Shown piece after piece: positions 1 through 5,788 of a DNA stretch of 6,832 nt (position 1 is its first letter; each line of letters begins with the position of its first letter). The translations under genes and the position numbers were made by a program. The notes under the pieces are model-generated. The model was not told the DNA's origin, did no database searches, and saw nothing but the letters and a program-made list of their open reading frames with translations. The stretch comes from Bin5 sp034428395 (GTDB lineage: Bacteria; Chloroflexota; Anaerolineae; Caldilineales; Caldilineaceae), in assembly GCA_034428395.1 (NCBI GenBank), contig DAOUHX010000473.1:1-6832 (forward strand), in the 5' to 3' direction.

Positions 1-459
1 ACAGCCTACGTTGAAATCAAGGCACACGTCAGGCAGCTTTCGGTTGGCCCTTTGTTTTTTCGGACTGGAATGCTCGGTGGTTACGACGGATCGATTTTGT
101 CTATCCACAAGGGCGTAGGCGACGAGAAAAGGGTCGCGTCCTATCTTTTCAATCTCCACATCGGTCAAGTCGTTGGCGTATCCCTTTTCGGTGACACGGC
201 CAACCAGTTCCACGACGGCCTCTTCATCAAGTACCAACGTCTCGCTGTTTTCCTCCAGCCATTCGACCAACGGGTCTTCGTTATCCTTTGAAGGGCGGGG
301 AAAGATGACTTCCTCATAGATTTCTTGAGGAACTTTGATCCGGCCGAGCCTACCCATCTCCAACAACCAGTCCCAGAATTCCGGTACTCTCGTTATAGGA
401 TAGTAGTCACGGCTGGCGTCAATGAGGACATTGGCGTCGAGAAGGTAAAGCAAGGACAC
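1..459 (-). CDS. DUF4411-type PIN-domain protein (putative toxin/RNase), 3' end off the window
   Basis: This frame of 153 codons is open to the window edge with no stop. It begins with GTG (459-457), and only the codon ACG separates that from the in-frame TAG that ends the upstream gene, so no earlier start is possible. The N-terminus LLYLLDANVLIDAS is the first strand of a PIN-like fold with its first acidic residue, D8. Further candidate metal ligands are E49/E50 (PQEIYEEV), D109 (IGRDPFLVAYAL) and D144 (LPDVC). The segment VVTTEHSSPKKQRANRK (125-141) before the last acid is typical of DUF4411 proteins. That family is usually about 160 residues, so little is probably missing. PIN proteins are Mg/Mn-dependent nucleases, many of them VapC-like toxins, and DUF4411 genes are commonly found next to XRE-ImmA/IrrE genes as here. 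No good Shine-Dalgarno precedes the GTG, so translation probably depends on coupling to the upstream gene. Family membership is fairly secure; toxin activity is inference. Confidence 0.85.
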   Translation of the reverse strand, partial: MSLLYLLDANVLIDASRDYYPITRVPEFWDWLLEMGRLGRIKVPQEIYEEVIFPRPSKDNEDPLVEWLEENSETLVLDEEAVVELVGRVTEKGYANDLTDVEIEKIGRDPFLVAYALVDRQNRSVVTTEHSSPKKQRANRKLPDVCLDFNVGC

Positions 460-462
460 CGT

Positions 463-1656
463 CTATCGTGAACTGCCGGTGTCCAGCAACGGCTGTACCT
501 GTCTGGGCTTAACCCCCAGAATCTGCGCTGCTCTGGAGGTTGAGAGCGCGTCTGCCGCCATCATACGATCCACCAGCCCCATTATGCGGCTGCCCAGTCG
601 GTGGCGACGTATCGTATAGTAGCTGGGTCCGCCGTTCTGCTCGCGTGCTTGCTCGCGACGGTGTTTACGTTCCTCTAGCCACGCTTGGTGAAAGGTGGCT
701 CTCAACAGGTTGAATGTCTCCTGGGAGATCTGGTCAGTTCGGAATGCTTTGTAGGCAACCATAGCGCGGCTTACGTTGAACGCATCTGCCAAAGTGCTGA
801 TCTGCTCCGTGATGGCACAGAGATCTCTGCTGTCATTCAGGGAGAGTCGATCCATGTCCCTTGCAGGCAGCAGGAATTCCCCGGCAACGTCGTTGCAGAA
901 CTTCTCTATCCTGTTTTCCGTATTGCTTGCACTGATCCCGGTATGACCGAGGAGTAGATGCACGGTTTCGTGCAACAGGCTGAAGGACCAGGCCGATTGG
1001 GCGTCCTGATCGTTTATCACGATGAAAGGGGTCACTTCATCCGCGATGGCGAACCCGCGGAAGACAGATGTATCCAGCGCGGTCTTGTAGTTGCCCAGAT
1101 CTCCTTTGAGTAGAACGAAGATGCCTGCCTCCTCGGCTCTCCAACGCAACAGGTCGAAGCCGGCAGAAGCGTTCGGCTGGGCGCGGTAGTCCGCGGTATT
1201 CAGGCCCAGCAACGCCTGCAGTGACGCCAAAACCGCCGCGCGGCCATCCTCCATGCGGTGGGAGCCGATGAAAGGCAGCGGTACCGCTGCCTCTTCATCC
1301 TCCATGATGACGCGAACCATGCTCTGTCGTGCCCTGATCTCCCGGATCAAGGCATCCAGCAGCGCTTCTTCGGGGGTATGTTCACTTTGAGGCAGGGTGC
1401 GGAAGTCCACTCCCCTGTCACCCTTCCGCGGAGGTTTGGAGAGGTAAAAGGAGAGCAGTGGACGGCGGTACTGGGCGGCCATTCTTGTCAATTGGGAGCG
1501 GGACGGCTCTTTCTGACCGCTCTCAATACGGGCCAGCTTCTCTATTGCGGAGGATCGGGTACTGTCTTGAAAGCCCAGCTTTTTGGCCGCATCCTTCTTT
1601 GTAAGACCGGCCGTCTCGCGGGCCCAGACCATGATATCCGGATTGACCTTAGGCAT
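463..1656 (-). CDS. XRE-family HTH regulator fused to ImmA/IrrE-type metallopeptidase
   Basis: A 397-residue protein. I chose ATG 1656-1654 (MPKVNPDIMVWARETAGLT) because family members characteristically begin this way and a GGGAGGGAG stretch lies just upstream; the frame runs on to a GTG at 1710, but those 18 residues look unlike the family. Residues about 8-72 are a Cro/C1-type helix-turn-helix (GLTKKDAAKKLGF, then LARIESGQKEPS, then YRRPLLSFYL). The peptidase domain follows at about 165-300: FSLLHETVH gives the zinc motif HExxH at H229-H233, and FCNDVAGEFLLPA supplies the downstream acidic ligand near E260. The C-terminal section (about 345-392: YYTIRRHRLGSRIMGLVDR) is also typical of this long form. 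Relatives such as ImmA and IrrE cleave repressors to switch on mobile-element or DNA-damage genes. Pairing with a PIN gene 3 nt downstream suggests an antitoxin or autoregulator role, which is inference. Base composition appears less GC-rich than secA. Confidence 0.9.
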   Translation of the reverse strand: MPKVNPDIMVWARETAGLTKKDAAKKLGFQDSTRSSAIEKLARIESGQKEPSRSQLTRMAAQYRRPLLSFYLSKPPRKGDRGVDFRTLPQSEHTPEEALLDALIREIRARQSMVRVIMEDEEAAVPLPFIGSHRMEDGRAAVLASLQALLGLNTADYRAQPNASAGFDLLRWRAEEAGIFVLLKGDLGNYKTALDTSVFRGFAIADEVTPFIVINDQDAQSAWSFSLLHETVHLLLGHTGISASNTENRIEKFCNDVAGEFLLPARDMDRLSLNDSRDLCAITEQISTLADAFNVSRAMVAYKAFRTDQISQETFNLLRATFHQAWLEERKHRREQAREQNGGPSYYTIRRHRLGSRIMGLVDRMMAADALSTSRAAQILGVKPRQVQPLLDTGSSR

Positions 1657-1726
1657 TGTCGCGATTCTCCCTCCCACCGCGTTGCGCCGCCTGTAATGCT
1701 TGCCGGGCACCGCTTACCACAAGAGT
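1657..1726 (-). other. 70-bp gap between secA stop and the XRE-ImmA gene
   Basis: The gap separates the secA TAG (1729-1727) from the downstream XRE-ImmA start on the same strand. I see no convincing GC-rich hairpin with a T-run, so secA transcripts could read into the accessory pair. A weak promoter-like arrangement (TTGTGG, then CATTAC after roughly 18 bp) is too poor to call. The module is therefore either co-transcribed with secA or driven by a promoter I cannot recognise. Confidence 0.4.
1667..1675 (-). promoter_or_regulatory. Ribosome binding site deciding the XRE-ImmA start
   Basis: Read on the minus strand this is GGGAGGGAG, ending 10 nt before ATG 1656. It is the only strong Shine-Dalgarno-like purine run near the 5' end of the gene. 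It lies inside the longer open frame that begins with GTG at 1710, which argues for the internal ATG as the true start. Confidence 0.6.
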
Positions 1727-4663
1727 CTACGCCACCTGCCGTACCGGCGCACCGCCCTGCTTAGCGTCGCTCTTCATGTGGCAGATCTTGTACTTCTTGC
1801 CGCTGCCGCACCAGCAGGGCTCGTTGCGCTTGGGGCGGTTGCTGGTGTTGCGCACCGTGCGCGGCTGCGAGACGTCCTGCCGGTTCGTCTGGATGTTGCG
1901 CGCGATCGGCGTCGGCAGCGCCGGCGCCTTGGCCACCTGCAGCGTCATCACCGTCTTCACAATGTCGGAGCGGATGTCGTTCATCAGCTCCTGGTACATC
2001 GCGAACGCCTCGCGCTTGTACGCCACCAGCGGGTCGACCTGCGCTATCGCCTGCAGCCCGATCCCCTCCCGCAGCCGGTCCAGGTCGGTCAGGTGGCGCA
2101 CCCAACGGTGGTCCACCGCGCGTAGCATGATCTGTCGCTCGGCATCGCGCAGCATTTCGGCGTCGATCTCCTGCTCTTTCTGATCATAGACCCGGTGCGC
2201 AATTTCGGTTGCCTGCTCTGCGATGGCGTCCGCGTCCAGCTCCTGCCACTGCGCAGTGTCGAAGTTCTGCGGGAAGGGGAAGACCGTGCGCAGGCCGAGG
2301 AGCAACTCTTCCGGATTCCATTCGTCTTCGAATCGATTTGCGGTGTGCTGCTCCACCTCCGCCTCGATTTCGTCGGTGATCAGCTCCTCGATGGCGGGCT
2401 TCAACGACGGCTCGTTGAGAAGCCGCCGCCGCTGCATGTAGATCGTCTCGCGCTGCTCGTTGACCACCTCGTCATATTTGAGCACGTGCTTGCGTATGTC
2501 GAAGTTGTGGCCCTCGACGCGGGTCTGCGCGTTCTCGATCGCCTTGCTGATCATGTTGTGCTTGATAGGCTGATCGTCCTCCAAGCCGAGCCGGTCCATC
2601 ACGCCGGTCACGCGGTCGCCGCCAAAACGCCGCACGAGGTCGTCCTCCAGGCTGAGGAAGAAGCGGCTCGCGCCCGGGTCGCCCAGGCGCCCGGAACGGC
2701 CGCGCAGCTGGTTGTCGATGCGCCGCGCTTCGTGGCGTTCGGTGCCCACCACATAGAGCCCGCCCCCGGCCTTGACCTGTTCCTGGTCCAGCTTCGTCTC
2801 GTCCCACCTCTCTTTCAGCACCGCGGCCCACGGCGTGTTATAGCTCTTCGTCGGGTCCTGGTCATTCTTGAGCAGCTCCAGGCAGTGGTTCCACGCCCGC
2901 TGCGGGATGCTCGTCAGTTCGACGCCATCTTTGCGCAGCTGGTCGCGTGCGAGGCCCTCATAGTTGCCGCCCAGCAGGATATCGACGCCGCGGCCGGCCA
3001 TATTGGTCGCGATTGTTACAGCGCCGGGCCGCCCCGCTTGCGCGATGATCGTTGCCTCGCGCTCGTGGTTCTTGGCGTTGAGCACCTCGTGCGCGATGCC
3101 GCGGCGTTTTAACATGCGGCTGACCAGTTCGCTTGTCTCGATCGCGACCGTCCCTACCAGCACCGGCTGGCCCTGCTCGTGCGCGCTCTTGATTTCATCG
3201 ATCACCGCGCTGAATTTGGCCGCCTGGTTCTTGTAAATCAGATCCTCGTGGTCGGCGCGGATCGTCGGCAGATGGGTCGGGATCGCCACCACATCCAGGT
3301 TGTAGATGCTCTGGAACTCCTCCTCCTCCGTCTTGGCCGTGCCGGTCATGCCGGCCAGCTTATTGTACATGCGAAAGAAGTTCTGGAAGGTGATCGTAGC
3401 CAGCGTCATCGACTCCTTCTTGACCCGCACGCCCTCCTTGGCCTCAATCGCCTGGTGCAGGCCCTCGCCGTAGCGCCGCCCTTCCATCAGCCGCCCGGTG
3501 AACTCGTCGACGATGATCACCTCGTTGCCGCGGATGATGTAGTCCTTGTCGCGGTGATAGAGCGCATGGCCACGCAGCGCATTGTCCAGATAGGGCAGCA
3601 TCTCGAAATTGGCCGGGTCGTACAGATTCTCCAAGCCCAGCTTCTTCTCCACCGCCGCGATACCCTCTTCCGTCAGCGTGGCGACTTTCTCCTTTTCGTT
3701 GATTTCGTAGTCGGTCTCGGGGCGCATCCCGCGCACCAACTGCGCGAACTGGCTGTAATAGCTGCTGCTCTCCTGCGACTCGCCCGAGATGATCAGCGGC
3801 GTGCGCGCCTCGTCGATCAGAATGTTGTCCACCTCATCGACAATCGCATAGTGCAGCTCCCGCTGCGACTGCCGCGTCTTGTCCAGCACCATGTTGTCGC
3901 GCAGATAGTCAAAACCGAACTCGTTGTTCGTGCCGTAAGTGATGTCGGCCTGGTAGGCCTCCTGCCGCGTGATCGGGCGCAGGTTCTGGAAGCGGTCGTC
4001 CTCGGCAGGGAATTCGGGGTCGTAGAGGAAGCTTCCCCTGTCCGGGTTGCCCGCGCTGTTCTGGATGACCGCAGCCGACAACCCCAGCAACTGGTAGACC
4101 GGCCCCATCAACTGCAAGCCGACCTTAGACAGATAGTCGTTGGGCGTGACAAGATGCGCGCCTCGCCCGGCCAGCGCGTTCAGATAGAGCGGCAGCGTCG
4201 CCACAAGCGTTTTGCCTTCACCGGTCTTCATCTCCGCGATTTTGCCGGAGTGGAGGACGCCGCCCCCGATAAGCTGCACGTCATAGTGGCGCAGGCCGAT
4301 CGTACGGCGGGCTACTTCGCGCACCGCGGCATAGGCCTCCAGCATCATCGCGTCGAGGATCTCCTGCTCCTGGTCGAGCAGTTCCTTGCGGATCCGTTCC
4401 ACTTCGATGCGGGCAAAGCGCTGTTCATCCGTGCCTGCGACGGCCGCGTACTCGCCTTCGGCCGCGGCGAACGCATCCCGCAACCCGGTCGTCTCTTCGC
4501 CGATCCGCCGGCGGAACTGCTCCGTCATCTCCTTGAACTGGTCGTTTTCCATGCGGGCGAACCGCTCTTCCAGCCCGTTGATCTCCTCAACCAGCGGCTG
4601 CAGCCGCTTCAACTCCTTCTCGTTCGGGTCGCCGACAACTTTGGTTAGAAATTTCTTGAGCAT
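1727..4663 (-). CDS. secA: Preprotein translocase ATPase SecA
   Basis: A complete 978-residue protein. It is the cytosolic and membrane-peripheral motor that couples ATP hydrolysis to pushing unfolded preproteins through SecYEG. ATG 4663-4661 gives the canonical start MLKKFLTKVVGDPNEKELK and has AGAGGGA 6 nt upstream; the frame continues to a GTG at 4768, but that extension is not SecA-like. Visible motifs in order are Walker A MKTGEGKT (145-152), GTNNEFGFDYLRDNM (244-258), Walker B region VDEVDNILIDEARTP (275-289), VDEFTGRLMEGRR (385-397), LAGMTGTAKTE (436-446), TNMAGRGVD (553-561) and QLRGRSGRLGDPGASRF (652-668). The scaffold region KYDEVVNEQR (729-738) follows, and then a zinc-binding tail with C950, C952, C961 and H962. 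Between GGN (567) and GGGLYVVG (633-640) there is roughly 65 residues, about 30 more than I recall for E. coli SecA, which I take as a lineage insertion. All key residues are intact, so this should be the functional housekeeping copy. Confidence 0.98.
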   Translation of the reverse strand: MLKKFLTKVVGDPNEKELKRLQPLVEEINGLEERFARMENDQFKEMTEQFRRRIGEETTGLRDAFAAAEGEYAAVAGTDEQRFARIEVERIRKELLDQEQEILDAMMLEAYAAVREVARRTIGLRHYDVQLIGGGVLHSGKIAEMKTGEGKTLVATLPLYLNALAGRGAHLVTPNDYLSKVGLQLMGPVYQLLGLSAAVIQNSAGNPDRGSFLYDPEFPAEDDRFQNLRPITRQEAYQADITYGTNNEFGFDYLRDNMVLDKTRQSQRELHYAIVDEVDNILIDEARTPLIISGESQESSSYYSQFAQLVRGMRPETDYEINEKEKVATLTEEGIAAVEKKLGLENLYDPANFEMLPYLDNALRGHALYHRDKDYIIRGNEVIIVDEFTGRLMEGRRYGEGLHQAIEAKEGVRVKKESMTLATITFQNFFRMYNKLAGMTGTAKTEEEEFQSIYNLDVVAIPTHLPTIRADHEDLIYKNQAAKFSAVIDEIKSAHEQGQPVLVGTVAIETSELVSRMLKRRGIAHEVLNAKNHEREATIIAQAGRPGAVTIATNMAGRGVDILLGGNYEGLARDQLRKDGVELTSIPQRAWNHCLELLKNDQDPTKSYNTPWAAVLKERWDETKLDQEQVKAGGGLYVVGTERHEARRIDNQLRGRSGRLGDPGASRFFLSLEDDLVRRFGGDRVTGVMDRLGLEDDQPIKHNMISKAIENAQTRVEGHNFDIRKHVLKYDEVVNEQRETIYMQRRRLLNEPSLKPAIEELITDEIEAEVEQHTANRFEDEWNPEELLLGLRTVFPFPQNFDTAQWQELDADAIAEQATEIAHRVYDQKEQEIDAEMLRDAERQIMLRAVDHRWVRHLTDLDRLREGIGLQAIAQVDPLVAYKREAFAMYQELMNDIRSDIVKTVMTLQVAKAPALPTPIARNIQTNRQDVSQPRTVRNTSNRPKRNEPCWCGSGKKYKICHMKSDAKQGGAPVRQVA

Positions 4664-4669
4664 TTCGCA

Positions 4670-4676
4670 TCCCTCT
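4670..4676 (-). promoter_or_regulatory. secA ribosome binding site
   Basis: On the minus strand this reads AGAGGGA, 6 nt before the ATG at 4663. It supports that ATG over the upstream in-frame GTG at 4768, whose extra 35 codons have no resemblance to SecA. Confidence 0.7.
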
Positions 4677-4778
4677 GCCTGTCCGTTGCCGTGGCTGCTC
4701 TCCACGCCTTGGCAAAGGCGGCAAACCAATCGACTGCGGCGTTTTGTCCTGACGCGCGCAAAACACACAAACGCGACG

Positions 4779-4798
4779 CGCCGATTTGAACGCCGATT
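4779..4798. repeat. Direct repeat CGCCGATT x2, 12-bp period
   Basis: CGCCGATT occurs at 4779-4786 and again at 4791-4798, separated by TGAA. The 12-bp period places both copies on nearly the same face of the helix, in the presumed secA leader. It could be a small protein-binding site or chance; two 8-mers are weak evidence. Confidence 0.35.
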
Positions 4799-4839
4799 CT
4801 CCTGTCAATCTTCCAATTACAGTCCACAAATCTCAGTCT

Positions 4840-4867
4840 ATTTTACCATGCGCGCGGAAACCGACAA
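4840..4867 (-). promoter_or_regulatory. Candidate secA promoter (extended -10)
   Basis: On the minus strand there is TTGTCG (4867-4862, 4 of 6 matches to the -35 consensus), a 16-bp spacer, and TAAAAT (4845-4840). TG lies at 4848-4847 with one base between it and the hexamer, which forms an extended -10. Transcription would begin near 4833 and give secA a leader of roughly 170 nt. This is pattern recognition only. Confidence 0.5.
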
Positions 4868-4903
4868 TGTAGCGTGAATACCATAAGGAAAATACAGGCG
4901 CGC

Positions 4904-4932
4904 TGCATACTTTCAACGATCTGTGCTACAAT
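4904..4932 (+). promoter_or_regulatory. Candidate promoter for the LysM-LTD operon (extended -10)
   Basis: TACAAT at 4927-4932 is preceded by TGC, giving an extended -10 element (TGCTACAAT). At 17-bp spacing the -35 position reads TGCATA, a poor match, as is common with extended -10 promoters. Transcription would start near 4938-4940 and leave a 5' leader of about 65 nt before the ATG at 5004. An imperfect stem (TCGTGG 4938-4943 with CCACGA 4974-4979) could form at the very start of that leader. Confidence 0.55.
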
Positions 4933-5003
4933 GTGAATCGTGGCCCGTGTATCGTGAAGAGTGCAGTTACGAACCACGAGCCACTTGTGTAAGCCACAGG
5001 CCC

Positions 5004-5756
5004 ATGAACCGTCGCTTTCTCGTCTTTCTCGTTCTGGTCAACGCCCTTGTCAGCCTGGCGATCGCCGTCACCGTCGTCTGGATTGCCGAACAACGCCGGC
5101 CCAGCATGGCGGAACTGGTCTTGCCCTCCACACCGGCTCCGGCCGTCGTGCTGATCGCAACGCCCACATCCGTGGGCGCGCAGGCATCCCCCGACAGCGA
5201 CGACAACTCGACCGCGACCCCTATCCCTGCCCCCACGCCGGAACCGGTGGGGGAGACCGAGATCTATGTCGTAGAGAGAGGGGACAGCCTGTCGGCCATT
5301 GCCGCGCGTTTCGGCCTCTCCCTGAACAGGCTGATGGAGATCAACGATCTGACCGATCCCGACTTTGTCTTTGTAGGGCAACGCCTCGTCATTCCGGTCG
5401 CGCCGGCCCGCGTGCAGGCCCCGGCCGCCGCGCTTCCGCAGCAGGGCCTCCAGCTGCGCGTCGAGAACGCCGGCGACCTGGCCGCAGAGTCGGTGCAGGT
5501 CGTCAACGACACCAATGCCGCAGTCGATCTGCAGGGATGGACCCTCAGCCGCGATGGCGGGCCAATCTACACCTTCGGCAGCGCACTGCTCTTCCCTGGC
5601 AGCGGCATCAATCTCCATACCGCCGCCGGACAGAACAACAGCGTCAGCCGCTACTGGGGCCGTGACGCCCCCGCCTGGCAGACCGGCTCCACCGTTGCCC
5701 TGCGCAATTCCGGCGGTGAACTGGTCGCGCAGATTACAGTCCCCGCCGGCGAGTAA
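5004..5756 (+). CDS. Membrane-anchored LysM and lamin-tail-domain (LTD) protein
   Basis: A 250-residue envelope protein. ATG 5004 is chosen because it directly begins an N-terminal hydrophobic segment (RRFLVFLVLVNALVSLAIAV, residues 3-22, extending to about 26). The frame opens earlier with a GTG at 4923, but that lies within the promoter. The segment lacks an obvious cleavage site or lipobox, so a signal anchor with the rest outside is likely. Residues 32-86 are a Pro/Thr/Ala-rich linker. LysM spans about 87-131 (YVVERGDSLSAIAARFGLS, then NDLTDPDFVFVGQRLVIP) and should bind peptidoglycan N-acetylglucosamine. Residues about 150-247 resemble an LTD fold (VVNDTNAAVDLQGWTLSRDG, YTFGSALLFPGSGINLHTAAG, VALRNSGGELV), a domain often paired with LysM in Chloroflexota surface proteins. 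No catalytic domain is present, so a wall-binding or structural role is inferred. The ribosome binding site is weak (CAGG just before the ATG). It probably leads the downstream genes as an operon. Confidence 0.88.
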   Translation: MNRRFLVFLVLVNALVSLAIAVTVVWIAEQRRPSMAELVLPSTPAPAVVLIATPTSVGAQASPDSDDNSTATPIPAPTPEPVGETEIYVVERGDSLSAIAARFGLSLNRLMEINDLTDPDFVFVGQRLVIPVAPARVQAPAAALPQQGLQLRVENAGDLAAESVQVVNDTNAAVDLQGWTLSRDGGPIYTFGSALLFPGSGINLHTAAGQNNSVSRYWGRDAPAWQTGSTVALRNSGGELVAQITVPAGE

Positions 5757-5788
5757 CCCGAACCAGGCGCGAAAGGAAACCACCTTCC

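Larger units (their letters stand above)
4664..5003. other. Divergent intergenic region between secA and the LysM-LTD gene
   Basis: About 340 bp with no convincing gene. It holds the secA ribosome binding site, a candidate minus-strand promoter near 4840-4867, a 12-bp-spaced direct repeat at 4779-4798 and a candidate plus-strand promoter near 4904-4932. The stretch from about 4800 to 4935 is noticeably more AT-rich than the flanking genes, as expected for promoter DNA. Short open frames crossing it use GTG or TTG starts without ribosome binding sites, and I do not call them. Confidence 0.7.

Noticed and set aside
52..291. A 79-codon plus-strand open frame near the left edge
   Set aside because: It is antisense to the PIN-domain gene, whose translation matches a known family along its full visible length.
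3179..4648. A 489-codon plus-strand open frame antisense to secA, and a 305-codon one at 2195-3112
   Set aside because: Both lie fully opposite well-conserved SecA coding sequence, their translations are His/Leu/Arg/Val-rich with no recognisable domain, and neither has a convincing start. Long antisense frames are expected in GC-rich genes.
4803..4808. A perfect TTGACA on the minus strand, considered as a secA -35 element
   Set aside because: No acceptable -10 hexamer follows at 15-19 bp; the sequence there is GC-rich.
4645..4827. A 60-codon minus-strand open frame overlapping the secA start, considered as a SecM-like leader peptide
   Set aside because: It starts with GTG without a ribosome binding site and shows no signal-peptide-like hydrophobic segment or arrest motif. 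The overlapping longer frame from 4829 starts with TTG and is equally unsupported.
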